Assembly: GCA_050010595.1 (NCBI GenBank)
Contig: JBEKKS010000008.1
Span: 62,001 to 126,000, forward strand
Source: Palsa-513 sp050010595
Lineage (GTDB): Bacteria > Actinomycetota > Thermoleophilia > Solirubrobacterales > Solirubrobacteraceae
Length of the DNA: 64,000 nt
Direction of reading: 5' to 3'
In this document: in pieces, positions 22,770 through 32,047 of the stretch
Layout of the letters: the number at the start of each line of letters is the position of its first letter
Numbering within the stretch: position 1 is the first letter of the stretch
Notes under the pieces: generated by a model
Database searches by the model: none
Seen by the model: the letters and a program-made list of their open reading frames with translations, nothing else
What the model was told of the DNA's origin: nothing
Program-made: the position numbers and the translations under genes

Positions 22770-23075
22770 CTAGTAGCCGAGGGCGAACTTTGCGTCGTCG
22801 CTCATCAACTCAGGCGTCCACGGCGGCGTGAAAACCATCGTGGAGTCGACCGACTCGACCCCGTCCAGCTCGGAGACGAACTCGTCGATCTGCTCGCTGA
22901 TCTGCGGACCGATCGGACAGCCCGGTGCGGTGAGGGTGAACGTGACATGTACGTGGGAGCCCTCAACCTCGATCTCGTAGATCAGGCCAAGCTCGACGAA
23001 GTCGAGCCCGAGCTCCGGGTCGATCACGTTGGTGAGCGCTTCCTCGACGTCTGCGACAGTGGCCACGAAGGTCAT
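22770..23075 (-). CDS. DUF59/MIP18 family Fe-S assembly protein (SufT/PaaD-like)
   Basis: A 101-residue single-domain protein of the MIP18/DUF59 family. It has the VIDPELGLDFVELGLIYEI core (17-35) and the cysteine in TAPGCPIGPQ (50-59) that is conserved in SufT/PaaD relatives. Such proteins help mature Fe-S proteins. In actinobacteria a DUF59 gene often ends the suf operon; here it is about 13 kb away and upstream of ispH, an Fe-S enzyme. A TAGGCT hexamer about 20 bases before the ATG could be its -10 region, overlapping the divergent promoter of the next gene. Confidence 0.85.
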   Translation of the reverse strand: MTFVATVADVEEALTNVIDPELGLDFVELGLIYEIEVEGSHVHVTFTLTAPGCPIGPQISEQIDEFVSELDGVESVDSTMVFTPPWTPELMSDDAKFALGY

Positions 23076-23107
23076 GTTAGTGGGCCGGGTCGCGTAGCCT
23101 GCGCAAA

Positions 23108-23800
23108 GTGAACGAGAGCTACAGCTTCAGCTTCGCCGACCAGCGCGCGGGCGCCTATTGCTGCGGCAGCGGCGGGCTGGCGCTTGTCGTCGCCGGCCGC
23201 GAAGGGAGCGTGGCGGCCGAGCTCGCTGGGGAGGGGCCGTTCGCGGTCCGCGGCCCCGAGGTCGGCGAGGTCGCGCTCGAGCCGCTCGGGGAGGGCGTTA
23301 CGTTCGACGACGGCGGGCCGCGCAGGTGGGCTTGCCGGGCGCGCGGGAAAGACGCCCGCGGCGCAAAGATCGACGGCTACGGGTCGGTGGCGCTCGGGCC
23401 GACGGAGCTAGCCGGCACGGCCCTGCTGCGCAACCTTTGGGTCTGCTTCGGCGACGAGCTCGCGATCAGCGTGCTGGCGCGACGCCGGGCGGCTCAGGAT
23501 GAACATGGCGACGAGGAGCTGGCCGTCGTCGTCGGCCGTGGCGCGCCACTCGCACTCAGCCTGGTAGCCGATCCGCGGCTCTCGAGCACTTACGGCGAGG
23601 ACGGACACGTGCTACGCGCCGGGCTCGAGCTCTGGGAGGACGAGCTCGAGGGTGAACGCGAACGCGGAAGGGCGCTGCGGCTCGCGGGCGAGACGCTCGC
23701 GGTGGGCGAGCTCGAGGGAGCCCGCGTCGCCTTCATGGTGTGGCGTTACGGCGGCCGCGAGGGGATCGGCTGCTACACGATCGAGCGCGCCGCGAGCTAG
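23108..23800 (+). CDS. Conserved hypothetical protein
   Basis: A 230-residue protein of unknown function, beginning with GTG 23108 seven bases after TAGCCT (23095-23100), a leaderless promoter pattern. It is rich in short beta-strand-like, glycine-separated segments (SGGLALVVAG, GPFAVRGPE, ALGPTELAGTALLRN) and acidic stretches (ELWEDELEGERERG near 176-189), and has no signal peptide or membrane segment. Composition and codon use match its neighbours. It is divergent from the DUF59 gene. An all-beta, lipocalin- or AttH-like fold is possible but cannot be supported from sequence alone. Confidence 0.6.
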   Translation: MNESYSFSFADQRAGAYCCGSGGLALVVAGREGSVAAELAGEGPFAVRGPEVGEVALEPLGEGVTFDDGGPRRWACRARGKDARGAKIDGYGSVALGPTELAGTALLRNLWVCFGDELAISVLARRRAAQDEHGDEELAVVVGRGAPLALSLVADPRLSSTYGEDGHVLRAGLELWEDELEGERERGRALRLAGETLAVGELEGARVAFMVWRYGGREGIGCYTIERAAS

Positions 23801-23847
23801 TCGCTGCGGCACGTGGGCGACGATCGGCGCCGGAAAGGGACCGGCCG

Positions 23848-24228
23848 CTAGGCCTTGACGACGTAGCTGGCGACGGCCGTCGACGTCTGGCATTGGCCAG
23901 CGCCCATCTCCTGCGTGCATTTCCAGCCCGGCCACGCCGCGAGAGTCCAGTAGCTGTCGGCGTCACTCGTGCCGTGCTGTGTCGCGCCCGTGTTGGACCA
24001 GAAGGCCTTGATGATCTTCTTCGCGTTGGCACACGAGACCGGACCGCCCTTGGAGACGATGACGTCCTGGCCGCGCTTGAAGAAGTACCCGCAGAGGTGC
24101 GTCGACCGCGGCACCGCCAACGCCGAGGCAGACGACGCGCCGAGCGCGGCGGCGATCAGCAATGCGAAGAGAAGCCGCCGACAAGCATGGGCACGCAAGC
24201 GTCGCCCGGATCGTTCGTCTCCGTCCAT
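23848..24228 (-). CDS. Small secreted cysteine-containing protein
   Basis: A 126-residue protein with an arginine-rich N-terminus and a hydrophobic stretch (LLFALLIAAALGASSASALA), a Sec-type signal peptide. The mature part has paired cysteines in LCGYFFKRG, VSCANAKKIIKAF, WKCTQEM and GQCQ, consistent with two disulfides. Similar small exported domains with a CG...vSCa.A...GW.C...C pattern are widespread in soil actinobacteria, with unknown function. The ATG at 24228 has TATTCT (24242-24237) 8 bases upstream; a longer start at 24258 would put charged residues before the signal and is less likely. Confidence 0.65.
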   Translation of the reverse strand: MDGDERSGRRLRAHACRRLLFALLIAAALGASSASALAVPRSTHLCGYFFKRGQDVIVSKGGPVSCANAKKIIKAFWSNTGATQHGTSDADSYWTLAAWPGWKCTQEMGAGQCQTSTAVASYVVKA

Positions 24229-24276
24229 CGGCGCCGAGAATAGCGCGTGCACCGGCATCAGGGCCGACCGCGCGCG

Positions 24277-24735
24277 TCAGTTGTCGCTGCCGAGGCGGTC
24301 CCAAACATAGAGCTCGACGCACTCATCCGCGAGCTCTGCTGCGCGGGTCCGCGAGAGGCGCGGGAGCACCTCATCCAGGGCATGCTCCTCAGCGCGACCG
24401 GCGTCGAACGCCTCCTCTGAGCTGAGGCCGGCTGCGACCTTGAGAGCTTCACGGCGATGCTCGCCGAGCGAGGGATAGATGGACAACAGGAAGGCGGTGT
24501 TTGCGATCGGCTGGCCGACCATCTCCAGCGAGGCGTGCCAGGCGGCGAGCATCGATAGGTCATCGGAGTCGAGGTCGGCCACAGCTTGCGCGTAGTGGGT
24601 CACGAGATCACCGTCTGGAATCTCATCCACCCAGGCGTGGTAGACCTCGCCGACCAGCTGGCGGCGCGCCTCGCGGCCAACCGATTCAGCGATTACGCGG
24701 ATCGCGTCGTACGGCTCGATGAAGCACAGCGGCAT
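24277..24735 (-). CDS. Hypothetical helical protein
   Basis: A 152-residue protein with no recognised motif. It is predicted mostly helical, acidic overall, and has no signal peptide or transmembrane segment. The start is ATG 24735 because AGGAG lies 8 bases upstream; longer in-frame starts lack a ribosome site and give low-complexity sequence. Phrases such as EPYDAIRVIAESVGREARRQ and EEHALDEVLPRLSRTRAAEL suggest a helical bundle. It lies between two genes for secreted proteins on the same strand, 92 bases before the glycosidase-like gene's stop, with no evident operon. Confidence 0.6.
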   Translation of the reverse strand: MPLCFIEPYDAIRVIAESVGREARRQLVGEVYHAWVDEIPDGDLVTHYAQAVADLDSDDLSMLAAWHASLEMVGQPIANTAFLLSIYPSLGEHRREALKVAAGLSSEEAFDAGRAEEHALDEVLPRLSRTRAAELADECVELYVWDRLGSDN

Positions 24736-24827
24736 GCCCAACACTCCTGAATTGACGCAGGAAGCGTAGGGCTCGCGGTGGACGTGAGGCCACGCCCGCC
24801 GGCGCTGTGCGCCACTCGTGCTCTGTT

Positions 24828-25856
24828 CTACTTCTTGTGCTTCTTGGTCGGGCTCTTGCCAGTCTTGAACGGGCACGTGTGCATGCCGCGGACGTGCTCG
24901 TAGAAGACGCAGTAGGCGGGCCGCGGCTTTCCCGCCGCGTTAGTCAGGCCGGCGTCGAAGCCGCCGTTGGGCGCTGCGCCGCCAAAGAAGCTGTAGTCAT
25001 AGAGGCGCGTGATGCGCCGGCTCGAGTCGGCCAGCGAGAACATGTAGCGCGTCGCCTTTGCCTGACGCGTCAGGTTGTAGGGGAAGGCCGGCTTGAACTG
25101 CGCCAGGCCGCCCGTCTCAGTGAGCCAGAGCTGTCCGGGCACGTCGGCGAGGACTGCCTTCGTGCCGTAGTCGTCAAAGCGGTTCGTCTCGCTGTAATTG
25201 TGAAGCCCCCAGATGTGGGGCATGTTCTTCTTGCCGACATAGGCCTTGAAGGCATCGATGTAGTCGAGCGTGGCGTTGATGTCGGTCGAGTCGAGGACGT
25301 CCAGCCCGACAATCGTGCAGGTCGGGCAGACCTTCTTGAGGGCCAGGTAGTAGTCAGCCGACTGCTTGGCCGACGGGCTGTCGTAGTTGTCGCCGGGCGC
25401 ACGCACGTTGCCGCGGTTGACCTCGTTCCACGGCTGCAGAACGGTGACGGTGGGGAACATCTGCACGAAGTCCCGCATGTCCTGCGTGTAGGTCGCGACG
25501 CTCGGAAGCTTCGTCGCGTCAGTGGCCGTGTGGTAGAAGGCAACCAACGGCTGGACGCCATGCGCCTGCGCCTGCGCCAGCCAGCCCTGGAAGTTGGCCA
25601 GAGCACTCGGATCGTTGCCGGACGCCACGTCGTAGGCGGTGAAGTAACGGGCAATCTTCACCTGCAGGTCGGTCCACGCCGGGCTCGAGAACATCAGCGG
25701 ACTCTCGTCTCCGACCCCGACCTCGAGGCCGCCGGAGCTCGCGTGGGCGCGCTGCGCATGCCTCGCTGTCGACCCGAGCGCAGTCGCCGCAACGAGCGTG
25801 CAAGCAGCAACGGCGATGGTGAGGGCAGCGACGAACGGCGTGCGGAACTGGCGCAT
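24828..25856 (-). CDS. Secreted glycoside hydrolase-like TIM-barrel protein
   Basis: A 342-residue protein with a signal peptide (RTPFVAALTIAVAACTLVAATALGS) and a glycosidase-like barrel. LQPWNEVNRG (near 138-147) supplies the NE motif with a probable acid/base glutamate, and LWLTETGGLAQ supplies the likely nucleophile glutamate, as in clan GH-A enzymes. It also has a lysine-rich tail, SPTKKHKK. It may act on a polysaccharide outside the cell; the substrate is unknown. The start is ATG 25856, with AAAGGAG seven bases upstream. Cysteines in VCPTCTIVG and YCVFYEHV...HTCPF could form disulfides. Confidence 0.7.
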   Translation of the reverse strand: MRQFRTPFVAALTIAVAACTLVAATALGSTARHAQRAHASSGGLEVGVGDESPLMFSSPAWTDLQVKIARYFTAYDVASGNDPSALANFQGWLAQAQAHGVQPLVAFYHTATDATKLPSVATYTQDMRDFVQMFPTVTVLQPWNEVNRGNVRAPGDNYDSPSAKQSADYYLALKKVCPTCTIVGLDVLDSTDINATLDYIDAFKAYVGKKNMPHIWGLHNYSETNRFDDYGTKAVLADVPGQLWLTETGGLAQFKPAFPYNLTRQAKATRYMFSLADSSRRITRLYDYSFFGGAAPNGGFDAGLTNAAGKPRPAYCVFYEHVRGMHTCPFKTGKSPTKKHKK

Positions 25857-25961
25857 CAAGAAGCTCCTTTGGAGGACGACGGGGCGGGGCAGCGGATCGA
25901 TGACCGCGACGATTGTCGCAACGTGCTCGCGCGACACATGTAGCGATCGTGTGGCCGAATC

Positions 25962-27407
25962 TTATGGGACGAGCGCCGCGAGATGGCGTTCCACCGCGAG
26001 CGCACACTGGCGACCCTCGTTGATCGCCCAAACGATCAACGACTGGCCGCGGCGCGCGTCGCCACAGGCAAAGACGCCCTCGCGCGAGGTCTCGTAGGCG
26101 CCCGCGCTGACGTTCCCGCGCGGATCGAGCTCCAGCCCGAGCCGGCGCGCGATGCTGTGCTCGGGATGGACGAAACCCATCGCGAGCAGCACGAGCTCGG
26201 CCTGGATCGTGCGCTCGGTCCCGGCGAGCGGGGCAAACGGCGGCGCCGTCGCGGCCTGCGCAACGTGCATCGCCGCGACGCTGCCCTCACCGGTGAAGCG
26301 CGTCGTCACGATCGAGAAGTCGAGGTCGCCGTGCTCCGACGCACGCGCCTCCTTCATCGCGTAGGAGACACGGAGCTTGAGCGGCCACAGCGGCCAAGGG
26401 GTCACCGCGTCCGGGCGCTGCTGCGGCGGCTCCGGCACGATCTCGAGCTGCGTAATCCATTCGGCGCCCTCACGCAGGGCGTTTCCGACGCAATCGGCGC
26501 CGGTGTCGCCGCCCCCGATCACGACCACGTGCTTGCCTGCGGCACTGATCCCGGCCGGAGCGGGCGGCTCGAGCTGGACCGGCGGACCCTCCTGCGAGGC
26601 GACCCAGCGGTTGCGCTCATACAGGTAATCCATGGCGAAGTGGATCCCGTCCAGTTCGCGTCCCGGGACCTCGAGGTCACGTGGAACGCGCGAGCCGATC
26701 GCAAGCACCAATGCGTCGAACTGCTCGAGCAGCTCCTCCGGCTCGATGTCGACGCCGACATCGACGCCGAGCTGCAACTCGACGCCCTCGGCGAGCAGCT
26801 GGTCGACGCGGCGCTCAACGAGCCGCTTGTCGATCTTGAAGTCCGGGACACCGAAGCGGATCAGCCCGCCCGGCGCTTCGTCGCGCTCGAAGACGACAAC
26901 CCCATGGCCCGCGCGACGCAACTGCTGGGCGGCCGCCAGACCCGCCGGCCCGGACCCGACGACCGCGATGCGACGGCCGGTCTCGTGCTCCGGGGGCTGG
27001 GGCACTACCCAACCTTCGTCGAACGCGCGATCGATTATTGCGTTCTCGACCTGCTTGATCGTGACCGCGTCCCCCTCGCGGATCTCGAGCACGCAAGCCG
27101 CCTCGCAGGGGGCGGGACACAGTCGGCCGGTGAACTCGGGAAAGTTGTTCGTCGCGTGCAGCGCATCGATCGCGGCATGCCAGCGGTCGCGGTAGACGAG
27201 GTGGTTCCAGTCCGGAATCAGGTTGCCCAGCGGGCAGCCGTTGTGACAGAACGGAACGCCGCAGTCCATGCAGCGGGCGCCCTGGTCGCGAAGCTCCGCG
27301 ACCGGACGCGTGAGCACGAACTCGCTGTAGTCGTGAATGCGATCAGTCGCCGAGCGTTCGGGCGCAGGCTTGCGGTCGACGCGCATGAAGCCACGTAGCT
27401 CTCCCAT
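25962..27407 (-). CDS. gltD: Glutamate synthase small subunit GltD
   Basis: A 481-residue NADPH-dependent oxidoreductase subunit. The N-terminal Fe-S region has CMDCGVPFCHNGCPLGN and LCPAPCEAACV cysteine clusters for two 4Fe-4S centres. FAD binding is at VVGSGPAGLAAAQQLRRAG and the NADPH site at VVIGGGDTGADC. GltD feeds electrons to GltB, which makes glutamate from glutamine and 2-oxoglutarate. ATG 27407 gives the usual start MGELRGFMRVDRK; it lies 47 bases after the gltB stop, so the two are one operon. It is another Fe-S protein that depends on the SUF system. Confidence 0.93.
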   Translation of the reverse strand: MGELRGFMRVDRKPAPERSATDRIHDYSEFVLTRPVAELRDQGARCMDCGVPFCHNGCPLGNLIPDWNHLVYRDRWHAAIDALHATNNFPEFTGRLCPAPCEAACVLEIREGDAVTIKQVENAIIDRAFDEGWVVPQPPEHETGRRIAVVGSGPAGLAAAQQLRRAGHGVVVFERDEAPGGLIRFGVPDFKIDKRLVERRVDQLLAEGVELQLGVDVGVDIEPEELLEQFDALVLAIGSRVPRDLEVPGRELDGIHFAMDYLYERNRWVASQEGPPVQLEPPAPAGISAAGKHVVVIGGGDTGADCVGNALREGAEWITQLEIVPEPPQQRPDAVTPWPLWPLKLRVSYAMKEARASEHGDLDFSIVTTRFTGEGSVAAMHVAQAATAPPFAPLAGTERTIQAELVLLAMGFVHPEHSIARRLGLELDPRGNVSAGAYETSREGVFACGDARRGQSLIVWAINEGRQCALAVERHLAALVP

Positions 27408-27454
27408 CAGATGGTCGGTTCCGTGGCCGGGACGGTGGTCGCGGGACCGGCCAT

Positions 27455-30400
27455 CTAGGTTGCTTCGACCAGTATGGACGCCGCCGCTGCACGCTCGTTG
27501 AGCACGCGCCGGTAGTCGTTCGGCATGACCTTGACGAAATACGGCAGCGTCGCGTCCCAAGCAGCGAGGACGCGCTGCGCAACACTCGAGCCGGTCAGCT
27601 CGCGGTGGCGCTCAATCAGCTCCCGCAGCTCGCACTCGTCGTCAGCGTCGATCTCCTCGAAGCTGACGACTGTCGTGTTGGCGCGCCGCGACTTGAAGTC
27701 ACCGACCTCGTCGAGCACGAAAGCGACACCGCCGCTCATCCCGGCGGCGAAGTTGCGTCCGGTCGGCCCGAGCACGATCACGCGACCGCCCGTCATGTAC
27801 TCGCAGCCGTGATCACCAACGCCCTCGACGACCGCGGAGGCGCCCGAGTTGCGCACCGCGAAGCGCTCACCGGCGATTCCGCGGAAGAACGCCTGGCCGT
27901 CGGTCGCACCATAGAGAACGGTGTTACCGACGATGACGTTCTCCTGCGCGACATAGGCGGCGTCAGCAGGAGGACGGACAACGATCGTGCCGCCCGAAAG
28001 TCCCTTGCCCGTGTAGTCGTTTGCCTCGCCGTCGAGGATGAAGGTGACGCCCTTGGCGAGCCAGCCGCCGAAGCTCTGGCCGGCCGAACCGGAGAACGTG
28101 ACCTGGATCGAGTCTTCCTCGAGCCCGGCCAGGCCGTGTCGGCTTGCGATCGCGCTCGAGAGCAGACCGCCGACACAACGGTTGACGTTGCGGACCTCGC
28201 GCGTGAGTGCGATGCGGCCGCCCCTCTCGATGACGTTCTCAGCCTGATCGATGAGCTCCCAGTCGAGCGCGTCATCGAGCACGCGCTCCTGGTCGCGCAC
28301 GCGCCGCAAGGGCGTGCCCGGAGGCAGCTGGGGCATGGTCAGCAGCGCCCCCAGGTCGATCCCGCGAGCCTTCCAATGCTCGATCGCACGTGAGGGCTCG
28401 AGCAGGTCGGTCCGGCCGATCAGCTCCTCCATCGAGCGCAGGCCGAGGCTCGCAAGGATCTCGCGCACCTCCTCGGCCACGAAATGGAAGAAGTTGATGA
28501 TGTGCTCCGGCTGACCCGCGAAGCGCTTGCGCAGCTCGGGGTCCTGTGTCGCGATCCCGACCGGACAGGTGTTCAGGTGGCAGGCGCGCATCATGATGCA
28601 GCCGGTCGCGATCAACGGCGCCGTACCGAAGCCCATCTCGTCGGCTCCGAGCATTGCGGCGATCGCGACGTCGCGACCGGTCTTCAGCTGGCCGTCGGTC
28701 TGGACATAGATGCGCGAGCGCAAGTCGTTGAGCAGCAGGGTCTGCTGCGTCTCGGCGAGACCGATCTCCCAGGGAATGCCGCTCGAGAAGATCGACGAGA
28801 GCGGCGAGGCCCCGGTGCCGCCGTCGTGGCCTGCGATCAGCACGTGGTCCGCGTTCGCCTTTGCGACACCGGCAGCAACGGTGCCAACGCCGACTTCGGC
28901 GACGAGCTTGACCGAGATGCGGGCGAGCGGGTTCGCGCAGCGCAGGTCGTAGATCAGCTGCTTGAGGTCCTCGATCGAATAGATGTCGTGATGGGGCGGC
29001 GGTGAGATCAGCCCGACGCCAGGCGTGGAGTGGCGGATCATGCCGATGTACTCATCGACCTTCGGGCCGGGCAGCTGACCGCCCTCACCGGGCTTCGCGC
29101 CCTGCGCCATCTTGATCTGAATCTCGTCGGCGTTGACGAGATACTCGATCGTCACGCCAAAGCGACCCGAGGCGACCTGCTTGATCGCCGAGCGCCGATT
29201 GTCGCGGAAGCGCTCCGGATCCTCGCCGCCCTCGCCTGTGTTCGAGCGGCCGCCGATCTCGTTCATCGCGACAGCAAGGGTCTCGTGCACCTCGCGCGAG
29301 AGCGAACCGAGGCTCATCGCGCCGGTTGCGAAGCGCTTGACGATCGCCGTCCAGGGCTCGACCTCGGACAACGGCACCGATTTGCGATCGTTGCGAATGT
29401 CAAGCAGCCCGCGGATCGCCGAGCGCCGTGTCGCGTCTTCGTTGACGGAGCGTGCGTATTCGGCGTAGGAGTCGGCCGACTCGTTGCGGACGGCGTGCTG
29501 CACCAACGAGATCGTGTCCGGGTTCCACATGTGACGCTCGCCGTCGCGCCGCCAGGCGTAGCGCCCGCCGACCGGCAGCCGCTCGTAGCGACGCTGCCCG
29601 CCAGGGTAGGCCCGTGCGTGACGATTGAGGGCCTCGCTCGCAAGCACTTCGAGGCCGACGCCGCCAATCCGCGAGGCGGTGCCGCTGAAGTAGCGGTCGA
29701 TCACCGAGCGGTTGATACCGACCGCTTCAAAGATCTGAGCGCCGCAGTAGGACTGGATCGTCGAGATGCCCATCTTCGAGATCGTCTTCAGCAGGCTCTT
29801 GCCGATCGACTTGCGCACGAGGTTCTCGGCCTTGTCGCGGTCGAGCTTCTCGCCATCGGGCCCCATCAGCCAGCCCTCGTCGACGAGCTCGCCGACGGTC
29901 TCGAACATCACGTAAGGGTTGACGACACTTGCGCCGTAGCCGATCAGCGTTGCGAAGTGGTGGACCTCGCGCGGCTCGCCGGATTCGATCACGAGTCCCG
30001 CGCGCAAGCGCGTACCCTCACGCACCAGGTCGTGGTGCACCGCGGAGACGGCGAGCAGCGACGGGATCGGCACACGACCTGGCCCGACGGCGCGGTCCGA
30101 CAGCACGATGATGTTGATGCCCTGTGCGATCGCGTCGCGCGCCTCCTCGCAGCAACGGTGAAGCGCAACCTCCATCGCTGCAGGGCCGTCGGCAGCGGGC
30201 CAAGTGATGTCGATCCGCCGCGCGCGAAAGACGTCGTGAGAGACGTTGCCGAGCGTCTCGAGCTCGTGGTTGCGCAGGATCGGGTGCGCGAGCGTCATCT
30301 GGTGGGCGTGCTCGGGCGTCTCCTCGAGCAGGTTGCCCTCGGCGCCGAGGCCGGCCGCGATCGACATCACGATGCTCTCGCGAATCGGATCGATCGGGGG

Positions 30401-31963
30401 GTTCGTGACCTGCGCGAAGAGCTGCTTGAAGTAGCTGAAAAGCGGCGGCGAGGCGTCCGAGAGGACAGCGAGCGTGGTGTCGTTGCCCATCGAGCCGATC
30501 GGCTCCTCACCGTCCATGATCATCGTCGGCAGCACCTTCGCGATGTCCTCACGGCTGTAGCCGAACGCGAGCTGGAGCGAGCGCAACGGCTCGGCAAGTG
30601 GCGCCGCATCGGTCATCGGCAGGTCCTCGAAGCGGACGGTGTTCTCGTCGTACCAGCGGCCGTAGGGCTTCTGCGTGGCGATCGCGTGCTTGAGCTCCGC
30701 GTCGGGCACGATGCGACCCTGCTCGAGGTCGATCAAGAACAGCTTGCCCGGCTGCAGCCGGCCAAGCCGCTCGATCTGATCGGGCGGCGTCGGCAGCAGG
30801 CCAGCCTCCGAGCCAAGCACGACCAGACCGTCCTTGCGCTCGAGCCAACGGCCCGGGCGCAACCCATTGCGGTCGAGCGTCGCGCCGATGACCCGTCCGT
30901 CGGTGAACGCGATCGCCGCCGGCCCATCCCACGGCTCCATCAAGCAGGAGTGGTAAGCGTAGAAGCCGCCGATCTCCGGCGGCAACTCGCCATCGCGGTT
31001 CACGTACGCCTCGGGCACCATCATCATCAGCGCGTGCGGCAACGAGCGCCCGGCGAGCATCAGCAGCTCGAGCACGTTGTCGAAGGTCGCCGAGTCCGAG
31101 CCGCCGGGGCGCACGACCGGCCGGATCTTCTGCAGGTCATCGCCGAAGAGCTCGGAAGCAAGCGTGGACTCACGCGCCCGCATCCAGTTCACGTTGCCTT
31201 GGAGCGTGTTGATCTCCCCGTTGTGGGCGATCATCCGGTAGGGGTGTGCAAGCTCCCAGCTCGGGAAGGTGTTGGTCGAGAAGCGAGAGTGCACCAGTGC
31301 CATCGCCGATGCGAAGCGCTCGTCCGCGAGATCGCCGTAGAAGCCCTTCAGCTGGTGGCTGATCAGCATTCCCTTGTAGACGAGCGTCCGCGAAGACAGG
31401 CTCGCGATGTAGAAGCCGGACCCGGCAGAGGCCTCGACGACGCGGCGTATCACGTAGAGCTTGCGCTCGAAAGCGTCTTGGTCGTCGCGATGCGCGGGAC
31501 CGGCGCCGATGAACAGCTGACGGATCGTCGGACGTGAGGCGCGCGCGGTGGCGCCAACCTGCATCTCGTCGACCGGAACATCGCGCCAGCCGAGCACCTC
31601 CTGGCCCTCCTCGCGAACCGTGCGCTCGAAGAGGCCGGTCAGCTCCTCCTGCTCGGCGAGAGCATTCGGCATGAAGCACATGGCGACGCCGTAGCGACCT
31701 GCCGGTGGCAGGTCGAAGCCGACCACAGCGCGCAGGAACGCGTCGGGAATCTGGACGAGGATGCCGGCGCCGTCGCCGGTCTCGGGATCAGCCCCTGCGG
31801 CGCCGCGATGCTCGAGGTGCTCGAGCGCCTCGATCGCAAGCGCAACGACGTCGTAGCCGGGCTCGTTGCTCAACCGCGCAACGATCGCGACACCGCAAGC
31901 GTCGTGCTCGTAGCGGGGATCGTAGAGGCCTGCGGCCCCCTGTGGATGGCTGGTCTGGTTCAT
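27455..31963 (-). CDS. gltB: Glutamate synthase large subunit GltB
   Basis: A 1502-residue protein with full family length. The N-terminal glutaminase has its catalytic cysteine at C23 (YEHDACGVAIVA), implying removal of a 22-residue propeptide. The central FMN-binding synthase domain includes GEGGEDPERF, the GHDGGTGASPLSS loop and the 3Fe-4S cysteine region ACHLNTCPVGIATQ. The C-terminal beta-helix has the repetitive SAGQSFGGWLAKG and YTGKGLSGG motifs. It makes glutamate with GltD. The ATG at 31963 lacks an obvious ribosome site. Long open frames on the opposite strand are shadows of its GC-rich codons. Confidence 0.96.
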   Translation of the reverse strand: MNQTSHPQGAAGLYDPRYEHDACGVAIVARLSNEPGYDVVALAIEALEHLEHRGAAGADPETGDGAGILVQIPDAFLRAVVGFDLPPAGRYGVAMCFMPNALAEQEELTGLFERTVREEGQEVLGWRDVPVDEMQVGATARASRPTIRQLFIGAGPAHRDDQDAFERKLYVIRRVVEASAGSGFYIASLSSRTLVYKGMLISHQLKGFYGDLADERFASAMALVHSRFSTNTFPSWELAHPYRMIAHNGEINTLQGNVNWMRARESTLASELFGDDLQKIRPVVRPGGSDSATFDNVLELLMLAGRSLPHALMMMVPEAYVNRDGELPPEIGGFYAYHSCLMEPWDGPAAIAFTDGRVIGATLDRNGLRPGRWLERKDGLVVLGSEAGLLPTPPDQIERLGRLQPGKLFLIDLEQGRIVPDAELKHAIATQKPYGRWYDENTVRFEDLPMTDAAPLAEPLRSLQLAFGYSREDIAKVLPTMIMDGEEPIGSMGNDTTLAVLSDASPPLFSYFKQLFAQVTNPPIDPIRESIVMSIAAGLGAEGNLLEETPEHAHQMTLAHPILRNHELETLGNVSHDVFRARRIDITWPAADGPAAMEVALHRCCEEARDAIAQGINIIVLSDRAVGPGRVPIPSLLAVSAVHHDLVREGTRLRAGLVIESGEPREVHHFATLIGYGASVVNPYVMFETVGELVDEGWLMGPDGEKLDRDKAENLVRKSIGKSLLKTISKMGISTIQSYCGAQIFEAVGINRSVIDRYFSGTASRIGGVGLEVLASEALNRHARAYPGGQRRYERLPVGGRYAWRRDGERHMWNPDTISLVQHAVRNESADSYAEYARSVNEDATRRSAIRGLLDIRNDRKSVPLSEVEPWTAIVKRFATGAMSLGSLSREVHETLAVAMNEIGGRSNTGEGGEDPERFRDNRRSAIKQVASGRFGVTIEYLVNADEIQIKMAQGAKPGEGGQLPGPKVDEYIGMIRHSTPGVGLISPPPHHDIYSIEDLKQLIYDLRCANPLARISVKLVAEVGVGTVAAGVAKANADHVLIAGHDGGTGASPLSSIFSSGIPWEIGLAETQQTLLLNDLRSRIYVQTDGQLKTGRDVAIAAMLGADEMGFGTAPLIATGCIMMRACHLNTCPVGIATQDPELRKRFAGQPEHIINFFHFVAEEVREILASLGLRSMEELIGRTDLLEPSRAIEHWKARGIDLGALLTMPQLPPGTPLRRVRDQERVLDDALDWELIDQAENVIERGGRIALTREVRNVNRCVGGLLSSAIASRHGLAGLEEDSIQVTFSGSAGQSFGGWLAKGVTFILDGEANDYTGKGLSGGTIVVRPPADAAYVAQENVIVGNTVLYGATDGQAFFRGIAGERFAVRNSGASAVVEGVGDHGCEYMTGGRVIVLGPTGRNFAAGMSGGVAFVLDEVGDFKSRRANTTVVSFEEIDADDECELRELIERHRELTGSSVAQRVLAAWDATLPYFVKVMPNDYRRVLNERAAAASILVEAT

Positions 31964-32047
31964 CTGTGAGTCCCGACATTGGCCGGCCCGACCGAGGGCT
32001 AACGGGCACTCGAGGCGGACGCGAATCCTACCAACGTGGGGCTTTTC

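Noticed and set aside
29030..31537. An 835-codon open frame on the plus strand
   Set aside because: It lies entirely antisense to gltB, whose domains are intact. Long antisense frames are expected in GC-rich coding DNA, and this one has no recognisable domain.
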